Source: Leuctra nigra
Taxonomy: Eukaryota > Arthropoda > Insecta > Plecoptera > Leuctridae
DNA length: 64,000 nucleotides
Direction of reading: 5' to 3'
Assembly: GCA_934045905.1 (NCBI GenBank)
Contig: OW203768.1
Coordinates: forward strand, 28,363,060 to 28,427,059
Shown here: one piece after another, positions 25,701 through 34,960 of the stretch
How positions within the stretch are numbered: position 1 is the first letter of the stretch
Layout: each line of letters opens with the position of its first letter
Made by a program: the position numbers and the translations under genes
The notes under the pieces: model-generated
What the model was told of the DNA's origin: nothing
What the model saw: only the letters and a program-made list of their open reading frames with translations
Databases searched by the model: none

Positions 25701-28700
25701 GGTACCTATTTACTTACTTGGTACGTTTCGTGAACATGCCCAGATCTATTTATGATATTTGAATTTCGTTCCCATGCAGACATTTGCGAGGACGCATTGC
25801 ATTTTGCGAGGATTTGTCAAAATGTTGCCTGAAAGCTTAATATCTTTTCAACAAATACAAATCTTGAAACAAAAAAGTATGTAATGTATTTAATAAATGA
25901 ATTATTGTACGGAAATTTCACTATTTTGGTAATCTTTTGAAAATAACAGATTTTTATTTAGTAAATTTCATCAAATAAAATGTATAAATTGCACTGCCAA
26001 ATAGTGTAACATCAAAATTCCAGACAGGTGAAATAATTGTTAAATGTAGAAGTACCCCATAATACCCAGATATTTTGAAAACCACGATTTTCATAAGGTA
26101 TAAGATCGAATCTTGCATTATTTTAAATATTTGTATTTAATAATGTTGCTTTATTTTGTAAAAACACATGCTTGCAAATGATCAATAAAAACTACGTTAT
26201 TTACGCATAACCCGAAAATATTTGTTTAGTACCTCACAATATCCGAATTTCTCTACTATTTCAACTCATACCTTCTTTAATATCAAGTATTCATTGCAGA
26301 GATGTAGGTATAATAAATGTGTGTGTATAGGTTTGTAGTATTATTTAACCCCATAAAAAACACTCCGTGTAAAAATTCCAGCCAAGTCTCTTCAACTTAA
26401 AAAAATAGAAGAAATCTAAATATTCAGCCCTGAAAAGTAGTGATATCAAAAAATGGGCCAAGTCAAAACTTAATTTTAAACACCAAAATATACTTGGCGC
26501 ATCGTTTTTAAGAGCATTATAGGTATATTATATATATTTAGGTACATTTGATTTTTGGCATATTCTTCTATACTATTAATATACACGATGCGCCAAGTAT
26601 ATTTTGGTATTTAAAATTAAGTTTTGACTTGGCCCATTTTTTGATATCACTACTTTTCAGTGCTGAATATTTAGATTTCTTCTATTTTTTTAAGTTGAAG
26701 AGACTTGGCTGGAATTTTTACACGGAGTGTTTTTTATGGGGATATCACTAATTATTTTAGTTTATTCTCACAACTTGTAACACATATCGGAGCAGTAATG
26801 ACTAATTCCTTTAAAAAAAAAGCCATTTCCGATTTGTATACTAAGAAAAGTTGCGTTTAATATTAAATAATGCTTAAAATGATAATACATGAAGAAAAGC
26901 GAAAGCTCCGTTCCAATGGATAAACCTATTGTTCCCAAATTTGGTATACATGGTGGGGTGGGCCATAGCTCGAAATTAAGATATTTCGCAACAATGTGAG
27001 ATTTTCCAATTTTAAGATCCAGTAGGCCGAAAATGCCATGTTGTTTCTTTCAGTAAAAGTGTTTGGTCTGCTCCTCAGTTTATTAGGCAGTATTGGTATG
27101 TTGAGTGAGTGTGAGTGTATAGTACGACTTGGCTGGGTGGAGCGACCGCTCCACTAGATCCCCATAAAAAACACTCCGTGTAAAAAACCCAGCCAAGTCT
27201 CTTCAACTATAAAAAAGTAGAAGAAATCTAAAAATTCAGCACCGAAAAGTAGTGATATCAAAAATGGCCCAAGTCAAAACTTAATTTTAAAAACCAAAAT
27301 ATACTTGGCGCATCGTGTATATAAATAGCAAAGAAGCATATGCCAAAATTTAAATATACCTAAATATATATAATATACCTCTAATGGCCTTAAAAACGAT
27401 GCGCCAAGTATATTTTAATTTTTAAAATTAAGTTTTGACTTGGCCCATTTTTGATATCACTACTTTTAAGTGCTGAATTTTTTGATTTCTTCTACTTTTT
27501 TATAGTTAAAGAGACATGGATGGGTTTTTTTCACGGAGTGTTTTTTATGGGGACATCACTAATTTGTTTAGTTTATTTACCAAACTTGTAACACATATTG
27601 GAACAACAATGACTAATTCCTTTAAAAAAATACGCCATTTCTGAATTGGTTACTACGAAAAATTGTGTTTGGTGCTAAATACAAGCAATTAAAGTGATAC
27701 CATGAAGAATTGCGAAAGCATCGTTCCAATCGGTCCAGCCGTTTTCGAGTTATGGCATCACTCCCAGTTTTCAAAATGGCGGCTGAAATTACTGCCACCT
27801 AGATATTATTTCTATAAAATGTTATGTATCGTTATAAGCATTCTGAATATGCAGTTATTGTAGTAAGAGGTATTAAAGTATAATTATTCATATTTATGAC
27901 GTCATTTCCGGTTTCGGTAATAGTACATTTCTACTTTAGCTATTGGTATTCCATAAAGATGACCGTCTGGATCATTTGGCACTAGATTCATTCCGATCGG
28001 TCAAGCCGTTTTTGAGATATGACGTCACTTCCGGTTTCAAAATGGCGGCTGCCGGTTGGTTTTATGAAAAGGCACCTCAGACACCAAAAGTGCACATGTG
28101 GTAAACATTTCAGATCGACCGGTTGAGCCGTTTAGGCTGTGGCGGTGATAGCGACGTTTCGTGATATCATCATCATCATCATCATCATCAGATACCTTTT
28201 AAAAGGGGTGTAATTTCACTGTTTTCACGGCCCTCTAGCTCGCAAATGGAATGACCTGTTGTTCCAAAATTCGGTATATGGGGTTGGGTGGGCCATAGCT
28301 CGAAATTAAGATATTTCGCAACAATGTGATATTTTCCATTTTTAAGATCCAGTAGGCCGAAAATGCCATGTTGTTGCTTACAGTAAAAGTGTTTGGTCTG
28401 CTCCTCAGTTTATTAGGCATTTACGGTCTGTGAAGTGAGTGTGAGTGTATAGTACGACTTGGCTGGGTGGAGCGACTGCTCCACTAGATTTTAAATTGGA
28501 AGAAATAAAATTACCTAGGTACATACAATTGCAATTGTATATCGATGATTCGAAAGAGACATAGTGAAGTTCCTTCTTACCCTAATCACAATCCACATAG
28601 AGTATAGAATTTGAAACGCGTTGTAGACTTGAATGACTCGATCCAGCTTGAAAGGTTTTCTGTCTCGCATGAGTCTGGGTCCAAGACTGAGCACCACGTA

Positions 28701-30925
28701 GAGGTAGATGGCGAACACAGTTAGCATCGGCCAGGGGCTAGACATCATGGGCAGGTGCTTCATGCGAGGATCTGTGACACAATGACACACGGTTTCATAA
28801 GTAGAGGTAGATGGCGAACACAGTTAGCATCGGCCAGGGGCTGGACATCATGGGCAGGTGCTTCATGCGAGGATCTGTGACACAATGACACACGGTTTCA
28901 TAAGTAGAGGTAGATGGCGAACACAGTTAGCATCGGCCAGGGGCTGGACATCATGGGCAGGTGCTTCATGCGAGGATCTGTGACACAATGACACACGGTT
29001 TCATAAGTAGAGGTAGATGGCGAACACAGTTAGCATCGGCCAGGGGCTGGACATCATGGGCAGGTGCTTCATGCGAGGATCTGTGACACAATGACACACG
29101 GTTTCATAAGTAGAGGTAGATGGCGAACACAGTTAGCATCGGCCAGGGGCTGGACATCATGGGCAGGTGCTTCATGCGAGGATCTGTGACACAATGACAC
29201 ACGGTTTCATAAGTAGAGGTAGATGGCGAACACAGTTAGCATCGGCCAGGGGCTGGACATCATGGGCAGGTGCTTCATGCGAGGATCTGTGACACAATGA
29301 CACACGGTTTCATAAGTAGAGGTAGATGGCGAACACAGTTAGCATCGGCCAGGGGCTGGACATCATGGGCAGGTGCTTCATGCGAGGATCTGTGACACAA
29401 TGACACACGGTTTCATAAGTAGAGGTAGATGGCGAACACAGTTAGCATCGGCCAGGGGCTGGACATCATGGGCAGGTGCTTCATGCGAGGATCTGTGACA
29501 CAATGACACACGGTTTCATAAGCGAGCACTTGTGTTTCATTCGATACAGGTGTGTGAATCCAACTTTGGAAACAAAGTTAGGACGAAAATATTCGTGTGC
29601 ATGTACTCTATGTGCTGTGAATATCTCGATACTTCTCAAGCACCAGGAGTGATTTGAGGTTCCACGTCCATAAACCATCTAAAACTTAGCTGGTCTACAC
29701 AGTGTGTACAAAATCTTAGATACCTAGCTGCATTGTTAAGCAGTATGATCTGAACCGAGACCACGGTGAATGAACTTGGACCGAGCCAACAAAACAATAT
29801 GCAAATGCTGTTAAACATTAACAACTCTTTCCCCCAACCCTCCACCCGATTGTCTGTCAATATTTTTATTTTAAAGTTTTTGACCTTACCAGAAAGTCGG
29901 TATGTACTAACTAAGGCAGGTCAATTCAACTATAAGTATGCTTATGGGCTCCGAGTGTTCAAACCCCCAGCGCCAAGAGTGAAAGAAATAAGCAACATTT
30001 GTAGGAATGATCTTCAACTGTTTCATTTCTCATTGGCCGTGACCTAGCAACCGATCAAATGTCAACAAATGTACTCAAAATATTTCGGAATCAGAACCAA
30101 GTCGCGCAAATTAATATTGTGAACAGATTCAGTGTAATTGTTAACACTTTATTATTAATATTTTGTAGGCGAATCAACATTAGATATTTTAAGGAGTGAT
30201 AATGCGTAATATGTGCAGCAACATAACGTATAACTGCAGCGACTTGGACGCCTTGCCAAAGGTAAGCTTCCTTCCCACAGCTTAGGTGGCTCTGTCTGTA
30301 CTTTTTGCAGCGCTATCTGTTGTCTAAACACGCTGCCTATAAGCAAATATACGCTATTATATCCCGAGGCTCTAGTGACGTCATCGGCGGTTATCTATGC
30401 CCAAGTATCGGTCAACTATTCACCCTGCGTTTGTTTACATGGCCCACTGATATAATTAACTGAATAATTCACTGCTACTGGACCATAGATCACCGCCGAT
30501 GACGTCGCAAGAGCCTCGGGCATAATCGCTTATTAGCATACCTAGTAGAATAGACAATTCTTGGGTTTTAACTACTAATACATACGAACTCAATACCATT
30601 TTATACTAATGAATTTAATTAATAATGACTTAATTGAGGGGGCTAGATGCAAAACCCAGCTATCTTAAAAAAATTAGTTAGACACCTGATTCTCTAAATA
30701 CAATGTTAAGGATAAGAAAAATTATCTTTCTTTTCAAAACTGGGATTGAAAACTGATTTCTCCTGCTATTTCTTATAGGAAATCCGAGTGGTTTTCCGGT
30801 TTTACTCCGTTTTACTTCAAAGTGGAAATGGCTTGGTTTTGAATCTGATTCTCTCAATTCTTACCACTTATTTCATCATTAATATAATGATACATTCTGA
30901 GCATCTTCTCCTGCAGATCTGTCAT
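17833..30925 (-). CDS. Elongation of very long chain fatty acids protein (ELO family), complete, seven coding exons
   Basis: ELO enzymes are ER membrane condensing enzymes that join malonyl-CoA to acyl-CoA in the first step of fatty acid elongation. Spliced by eye: 30865-30925, 28581-28771, 25492-25572, 22585-22641, 21860-21965, 19868-20004, 17833-18015. The total is 816 nt, or 271 residues plus TAA, and every junction is in phase with GT-AG. Diagnostic features are [12 protein letters not shown] (about 93-104), [15 protein letters not shown] (about 127-141), the catalytic histidine box HVYHH (146-150) and [14 protein letters not shown] (about 176-189). There are several hydrophobic segments, and the C-terminus is basic ([13 protein letters not shown]). 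The length fits the family (260-320). No defect is visible. The introns are loaded with MITEs. Repeats touch the acceptors of exons 2 and 5. Confidence 0.93.
18109..18701. mobile_element. TIR element in the last ELO intron
   Basis: The ends CATGTGAGGAGTTTGTTTTC and the inverted GAAAACAAACTCCTCATGTG match over about 36 bp. The motif GGACATGTTGC recurs inside. Non-coding. Confidence 0.6.
19688..19720. repeat. (TA)n microsatellite
   Basis: About 16 TA dinucleotides in the last ELO intron. Confidence 0.9.
19868..20004 (-). CDS. ELO coding exon 6
   Basis: Between CTCCAG and GTGAGT. Encodes [20 protein letters not shown] and then [19 protein letters not shown], the conserved N-S-x2-H-V-x-M-Y-S-Y-Y block. 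Confidence 0.93.
20100..20470. repeat. Degenerate repeat with GCCCCGCAGGGC-type motif
   Basis: Three diverged units of about 120 bp, each with CCC(C/A)(G/A)CAGGG, a run of T, then ATCGAATT and AAATGTGTGAT. Related text occurs at 46070-46260. It is probably a fragment of a dispersed element in ELO intron 5. Confidence 0.4.
20900..21640. repeat. Pair of direct repeats of about 130 bp, 570 bp apart
   Basis: CATAAGCTTTCATTTGATAT followed by CAACTCGACTAGGTTGATAT occurs at about 20940-21000 and again at about 21530-21590, with related flanks. It lies in ELO intron 5. Confidence 0.5.
21370..21401 (-). other. tRNA T-arm / Pol III B-box-like remnant
   Basis: On the minus strand the text GTGGGTTCGAGTCCCAC forms a perfect 5-bp T stem with the canonical TTCGAGT loop, matching a B-box. 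Upstream I could not build D and anticodon arms or an acceptor stem. It is therefore probably the remnant of a tRNA-derived SINE, or chance. Confidence 0.35.
21860..21965 (-). CDS. ELO coding exon 5, with catalytic histidine box
   Basis: Encodes [20 protein letters not shown] and then [16 protein letters not shown]. It carries the HxxHH active-site box. The donor is G/GTAAAC. The acceptor lies about 14 bp from the end of a foldback MITE. Confidence 0.93.
21979..22355. mobile_element. Foldback MITE next to ELO exon 5 acceptor
   Basis: Inverted text AATCGATTTTTATCAATATC at 22009 and GATATTGATAAAAATCGATT ending 22316. Weaker inverted similarity continues outward to about 21979 and 22355. The centre holds AGATGTTTAGTGC and its inverse. 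It stops about 14 bp from the exon 5 acceptor. Confidence 0.65.
22585..22641 (-). CDS. ELO coding exon 4
   Basis: Nineteen codons between GTTTCAG and GTAAGG, encoding [19 protein letters not shown]. This corresponds to the K-x2-E-x2-D-T region; here Asp replaces the usual Glu. Confidence 0.9.
23025..23217. mobile_element. Near-perfect 190-bp hairpin MITE
   Basis: Arms of about 85 bp, starting TAGACAATATTATAAATTAT and including GCAGTACCGTGATCCAAGTA, with a loop of about 17 nt (ATGATCCATTGTTGAAA). It lies in ELO intron 3. It could give a long double-stranded RNA stem if transcribed. Confidence 0.75.
23321..23594. mobile_element. TIR MITE, copy 1 (second copy at 30345-30566)
   Basis: The inverted ends carry ACTAGGTATGC, then GAGGCTCTAGCGACGTCATC with its inverse GATGACGTCACAAGAGCCTC. 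The related copy in ELO intron 1 is in the opposite orientation. Non-coding. Confidence 0.65.
23716..24233. mobile_element. TIR MITE with TTAAGG ends
   Basis: The ends TTAAGGTTAGGCCACAATTG and the inverse ending GTGGCCTAGCCTTAA match, followed inward by repeats of CTAATGTTTAATG and their inverse. The TTAA at both ends would suit a piggyBac-like duplication, but TTAA could also be part of the TIR. Confidence 0.6.
24361..24684. mobile_element. TIR MITE
   Basis: The ends AAGCCTGAATTACACGGTTC and the inverse ATCGTGTAATTCAGGCTT match. Inside, GGGTTGAATTCAACCC palindromes are present on both sides. It lies in ELO intron 3. Confidence 0.65.
24742..24838. other. Compact stem-loop, precursor-like hairpin
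   Basis: CAGTTGTTCTGTTAGGCCGA at the left pairs with TCGGCCTAGCAGAACAACTG at the right. The stem continues with GAAAGAC/GTCTTTC and CATTGC/GCAATG around a loop of about 11 nt. That is roughly 36 bp with one wobble and a small internal loop. The size suits a pre-miRNA or a tiny MITE; nothing here separates the two. Confidence 0.45.
25492..25572 (-). CDS. ELO coding exon 3
   Basis: Twenty-seven codons between TTTTCAG and GTAAGC, encoding [17 protein letters not shown], the conserved luminal loop of insect ELO proteins. Confidence 0.92.
26349..27157 (-). mobile_element. Composite element B, copy 2 (short)
   Basis: Foldback end at 26349-26741 (CCCCATAAAAAACACTCCGT to its inverse), then a reduced body, ending at the hairpin GTGGAGCGACCGCTCCACTA plus G at 27157. 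Most of the ETS-CRE body is deleted. It lies in ELO intron 2. Confidence 0.65.
27160..28487 (-). mobile_element. Composite element B, copy 3
   Basis: Foldback 27160-27552 is followed by a body with TGACGTCACTTCCGG motifs, an ATC microsatellite (28168-28190) and the hairpin-CTAG end at 28487. It starts immediately after copy 2, so the two copies sit head-to-tail. It is 1.33 kb, nearly the same as the 43847 copy. Confidence 0.65.
28581..28771 (-). CDS. ELO coding exon 2
   Basis: The acceptor CACAG precedes ATCCTCGC and the donor is AGG/GTAAGA. It encodes the first membrane helix region, including [20 protein letters not shown] and [15 protein letters not shown]. The acceptor and the first 74 nt belong to the eightfold 103-bp array. 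Confidence 0.92.
28698..29521 (-). repeat. 103-bp tandem repeat, eight copies, containing the ELO exon 2 acceptor and exon start
   Basis: Units start at 28698, 28801, 28904, 29007, 29110, 29213, 29316 and 29419, exactly 103 bp apart and nearly identical. The gene-proximal unit has CTAGACATC where the others have CTGGACATC. In gene sense each unit is 29 nt of intron ending TCATTGTGTCACAG plus the first 74 nt of exon 2. Only the unit at 28698 is followed by the rest of the exon. Since 103 is not a multiple of three, using an upstream acceptor and reading through would shift the frame. Confidence 0.95.
29522..30344. other. ELO intron 1, no recognised element
   Basis: Moderate-complexity sequence with one open frame on the plus strand (29766-30047) that resembles nothing I know. 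It lies within the first ELO intron. Confidence 0.45.
30345..30566. mobile_element. TIR MITE, copy 2 (pair of 23321-23594)
   Basis: Carries GAGGCTCTAGTGACGTCATC and the inverse GATGACGTCGCAAGAGCCTC. The middle (GGTCAACTATTCACCCTGCG) is the reverse complement of the other copy's middle. Confidence 0.65.
30865..30925 (-). CDS. ELO coding exon 1
   Basis: The ATG is at 30925-30923. It encodes [20 protein letters not shown] plus the first base of the next Asp codon. The donor is GTAAGA. The join to exon 2 gives [16 protein letters not shown], the normal start of ELO proteins. Confidence 0.88.
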
Positions 30926-31186
30926 TGCGTCCAGTCCGCTGGATCCAATGGAATAGCTACACATTGCTGTTAACAGAAGGAAAACGGCCATTAGTAAACC
31001 TCTCATGTGACGAAACAAAAACAAAACAGTTAATATGAAAAACTCTTTCTCTTAGTGAAGAGCTCTCGGCCGTTTTAGAAAATTGAGAGATTCAAATTGT
31101 TTCATTAGTGGGTGTTACTTTAATAGGATGTTCACATGATCAGTCTGATTGTATAGTAGTAGCACTTTTTCATTTTTGATCGGTGC

Positions 31187-31590
31187 CTTATTAATTAGGC
31201 GCCGGTTATTCAACAGAACCGCTAAAAACTATGAAATTTCCGATACGATTGGAGACCAAAACCCATGAACCAATTTATCTCAAATTTTAATCATGATAAG
31301 ATAAAAGACAAACTAGGGCACAAATAGGGGACAACACTTGGCACATTTTTGAAATTTAATTTTATAGGCACCCAGCGAGATTAGAAAATAGCAAATTTTT
31401 CAACAAAAATCAACTATTTATTACTAATTAACGAAGCGAAAAATGAAAAATTTACCAAGGGATACCCAAGTCTTTTATCTAATTACGATTAAAATTTCAA
31501 ATAATTTCGTCAACCCATTTTGTCTCCAATCGTATCCAAAATAGTGTCTACAAAATGCAGCAAAATCGATCGCGCTTGCACCACCTTAAA
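31187..31590. repeat. Dispersed foldback repeat, copy upstream of ELO
   Basis: Begins TTAATTAGGCGCCGGTTATT and ends CGCGCTTGCACCACCTT. It is the inverted counterpart of 17145-17540. It lies about 260 bp upstream of the ELO start codon and may overlap the promoter or 5' UTR. Confidence 0.6.
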
Positions 31591-31843
31591 GGAATCCAAC
31601 TACGAGCTCACTTCACTATTTCAAGAAGAAAACATAATAAGATCTCGGAAAGATCAAGGTCATCGATCTTTTCATTGGCCGAACGTCTATTTCACTGTAA
31701 TTTTTATATGAATTTTGTTGACGGTGCGCAATGTCAATTTTATAACTTTTATAAACAATTTTTATTATATCAATTAATTAACAATTAATTATACCCCATC
31801 CAACTAAAGTCGGGTTGGGGGGTGGAGGTAGCTCCACCTTCTT

Positions 31844-34800
31844 CTAGGGCCTCCTGGGATGCCGAAGTCGGCCGGCCATTCCAACTTCTTCCCCGTCGTC
31901 TTCTTCCTCATCGTCTTCGCTCTCCTCTGATTCCTCCACCTGCCGCTCCACCAACTCATTCCATCTTTCTACATCTTCCCACCACTTCTCTCCTTCCACT
32001 CTCCTCCAATCTTCGCCTCTCTCCGCCACATCCTCTTCAATGCTGTCCATCCACTTGGTCCTCGGACGCCCAGCCTTCTTTTTCTTCACTTGTCTTCCCT
32101 TCTCAAATTCTCTTCTAGGAATTCTCTCCTCTCCCATTCTTTTCATGTGCCCGAACCATCTCAACCTCTCTCGACTTATCTTCAAACTTAACTTCTCCAC
32201 TCCCAAGTCTTGTCTTATCTTCTTACTCCTGATTTTATCCAACTTGGTCACTCCCGCCACCCCTCTCAAAAACTTCATCTGTGATGCCTGGATTTCTGCT
32301 ATTTCTCTTCTGCCCATTGGCCATGTTACCGCCCCATATGTCAGGATTGGAATATAGTACAGTTTGTATATCAGTAGTTTGCACCTCATTGGTATACCCT
32401 CCTTCCATAACAGCTTCCGAACACATTGGTAAAAGCTCTCCGCCGCTGCTCGTCTCTTCTTTATCTCGCGCTCCACCTTACCATCCCTTGTCACAACACT
32501 TCCTAAATATTTAAACTCCTCCCGTTCTTGCAGCATTGCTCCCTGGATTCCAATCTTGCACCTCGCCTTCTTTCCTCTGTCCATACACAATGTTTCACTC
32601 TTTTCTCTGCTAATATGTAGGCCATACTTTTCTGTCACACAATTCCATTTATCCACCTTCAACTGTATCTCATCTTCCGACTCGCTCCATATCATAATGT
32701 CATCTGCATATATAAATGTTTTTGAATCCCTTCCTTCCACTTCGTCATTCTCCACTTCCCGTACCATCTCATCCATTACAACACCAAACAGAGTCGGTGA
32801 CAACACACTACCTTGCTTTAAGCCTTCATTTACTTGGAACCATTCTGTCCTCCCTACACTGCACTGCACACAACTCCAGCTGTTCTTATACGTACTCTTT
32901 ATCTTCTTTATTAGTTCTCCACACACTTCTTTCCTCTTCAAACACTTCCACACCATCTCTCTAGGTAGCCTGTCGTAAGCTTTCTCGAGGTCCAAAAAAA
33001 CCATCCTTGTAATGGATCCCTCTTCCCATCTGCTTTCCATCAGCTGCCGCAGTGCAAATACTAGGTCAATGGTCGACCGCCCCCGCCTAAAACCATACTG
33101 CTCCTCCCTTATCTTCTCCTCCAAGTATAGCATGAGCCTTCTCTCTAGTATCTTCTCGTATATTTTGGCTGCCTGCGATATGATTGTTATGCCTCTGTAG
33201 TTGCCAGCCAGTTTTCTATCCCCTTTCTTGAAGATTGGAGTAATTATACCTCTACCCCAATCTTCAGGTATTTTACATTCCATCCAAGCTGCATGGATTA
33301 CTCTACGAAGCCATTCCGCCCCCTCATCGCCAGCTGCCTTTAACATCTCAACATTTATTTCGTCTATTCCAGTAGCCTTTCCATTTTTCATTCTCTTTAT
33401 CACGTTCTTCACCTCGACTCTACTTGGTGCCTCTTTTACATAGCGGTCATTCACTCCTATTAGTTGAGCATCCACTTCCCTCACATCTGCGTCTGTATCC
33501 TCCCTCTCCTCGTCACCCTTCAACAGGTTTTTAAAGTAGTCCCTCCATATGTTCTTTAACTCCTCCGGCTTATTTGTCACTGTTCCATCTTCCAACTTCA
33601 TCACCGACTGCACTTCATTGTCCCGTCGTCTCATCCCAACCATGTTGTACAACATTTTCTTACTACCATCATAATCTCTTTCCAGCTTGTCTGCAAGAAC
33701 CTCCATCGTCTTTCTCTTCTCCTCTTCAACAATTGACTTCACCAGGATCTTAGCCGCTTTATAAGCTCTTACATTCTCCTCAGAGTTGTCGTGTACTTTC
33801 TTCATCCAGGCCAACTTCTTTTCCTCAACTACTGCTTTCACTCTCTTGTTCCACCAAGGTGTTTCTTTTTCTTTTCTCTTGCCTGAAAACCTTCCACATA
33901 CCTCTTCCGCTACCGCCACCATTATTGACTTAAAACCATACCATTCCACCTCTACGTCTTGTATCTCCCCTATTGGAACTTGCTCTGTTATTCTTCTGCA
34001 AAAATCTTCCTTCACCGCTTCTTCTTGCAATTTCCATGTTTTTATTCGTTTCACTCCCGTGTTTCGATTTCCTTTTCCTCTCCTCTCTACCCTCATCTTT
34101 GTGACCAGCAGTCTATGATCACTAATTACTGTCCCAGATGAGACTGCTTCAACATTCAGCAGATATCTGTCCATGCTTCTGCTTACACACACATAATCTA
34201 TTACTGATTCCAAAACTGTTCCATTTTGTCCTCGACCGACTCTTGTTATCATTTTGTCTTTCTTCTTCACAAACCAAGTATTTGCAATTTTTAAATTCAA
34301 CGAACTGCACCACTCTATCATCTTCTTCCCTTCAACATTTGTCCTACCCCACCCATGCGGACCAAGCACTAGCTCACACCCCGTCCGGTCCATCCCTACC
34401 ATGGCATTAAAATCACCAATAATCAAGACATCCTTTAACTCCACCAAATCCTCTAGCTCCTCCCAAAACTTGTCCTTTTCTTCTTTTGGTCTCAATGTTT
34501 GGGGTGCGTACACTTGTACCAGCTCGACAATGTTTTTATCAATTGCTAGCTTCATCTTGATTAGTCGATCACTTCTTCTCTCAATCTCTAACACCTTCTC
34601 TTTATAAGCGCTGCTTACGACAAATCCTACTCCACTTTTCCCCGTCTCACCACCTGACCACATGAGCTTGTATCCCCCTCGCAGCATCTTCTCACCTGCC
34701 CCCTTCCACTTCGTCTCACTAAGGCCCAACACATCCAGATTTTTGTCAATCATCAAATCCACAATCTGTTCAATGTTGTTCGTTAACGTGACAATATTTA

Positions 34801-34960
34801 ATGTGCCTATTTTCAACAAATACTGACGTCTTCGTCTTCTCGATATTTTCTTCTCATTATTGTCCAGTGTCCTTCCTTTATTGTCCTGCCTCTTTCTCCT
34901 ACCTACAATATTCTCCTTAAAAACCAACTTGTCCGAAAAACCCGCTTCGACTGAGTCCAT
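31844..34960 (-). CDS. LINE ORF2: APE endonuclease and reverse transcriptase, 1,038 aa
   Basis: Nicks target DNA and copies the element RNA at the nick. The N-terminal exonuclease-endonuclease-phosphatase domain (about 48-290) shows IGTLNI, LSETKW (catalytic Glu 82), QVYAPQ, IGDFNAMVG (181-189), and ISDH (279-282). The reverse transcriptase (about 510-800) shows NGKATGIDEI, GNYRGITI, GFRRGRST, VFLDLEKAYDRLP, LKQGSVLSP and the catalytic YADD (751-754). The C-terminus contains RLRWFGHMKRM and GRPRTKWMDSIEED, common in arthropod LINEs, and ends in an acidic run. No break is visible. The clade is uncertain; the layout is closest to RTE-like or related APE LINEs. The start ATG overlaps the end of ORF1 by 58 nt in the -1 frame. 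Confidence 0.93.
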   Translation of the reverse strand: MDSVEAGFSDKLVFKENIVGRRKRQDNKGRTLDNNEKKISRRRRRQYLLKIGTLNIVTLTNNIEQIVDLMIDKNLDVLGLSETKWKGAGEKMLRGGYKLMWSGGETGKSGVGFVVSSAYKEKVLEIERRSDRLIKMKLAIDKNIVELVQVYAPQTLRPKEEKDKFWEELEDLVELKDVLIIGDFNAMVGMDRTGCELVLGPHGWGRTNVEGKKMIEWCSSLNLKIANTWFVKKKDKMITRVGRGQNGTVLESVIDYVCVSRSMDRYLLNVEAVSSGTVISDHRLLVTKMRVERRGKGNRNTGVKRIKTWKLQEEAVKEDFCRRITEQVPIGEIQDVEVEWYGFKSIMVAVAEEVCGRFSGKRKEKETPWWNKRVKAVVEEKKLAWMKKVHDNSEENVRAYKAAKILVKSIVEEEKRKTMEVLADKLERDYDGSKKMLYNMVGMRRRDNEVQSVMKLEDGTVTNKPEELKNIWRDYFKNLLKGDEEREDTDADVREVDAQLIGVNDRYVKEAPSRVEVKNVIKRMKNGKATGIDEINVEMLKAAGDEGAEWLRRVIHAAWMECKIPEDWGRGIITPIFKKGDRKLAGNYRGITIISQAAKIYEKILERRLMLYLEEKIREEQYGFRRGRSTIDLVFALRQLMESRWEEGSITRMVFLDLEKAYDRLPREMVWKCLKRKEVCGELIKKIKSTYKNSWSCVQCSVGRTEWFQVNEGLKQGSVLSPTLFGVVMDEMVREVENDEVEGRDSKTFIYADDIMIWSESEDEIQLKVDKWNCVTEKYGLHISREKSETLCMDRGKKARCKIGIQGAMLQEREEFKYLGSVVTRDGKVEREIKKRRAAAESFYQCVRKLLWKEGIPMRCKLLIYKLYYIPILTYGAVTWPMGRREIAEIQASQMKFLRGVAGVTKLDKIRSKKIRQDLGVEKLSLKISRERLRWFGHMKRMGEERIPRREFEKGRQVKKKKAGRPRTKWMDSIEEDVAERGEDWRRVEGEKWWEDVERWNELVERQVEESEESEDDEEEDDGEEVGMAGRLRHPRRP

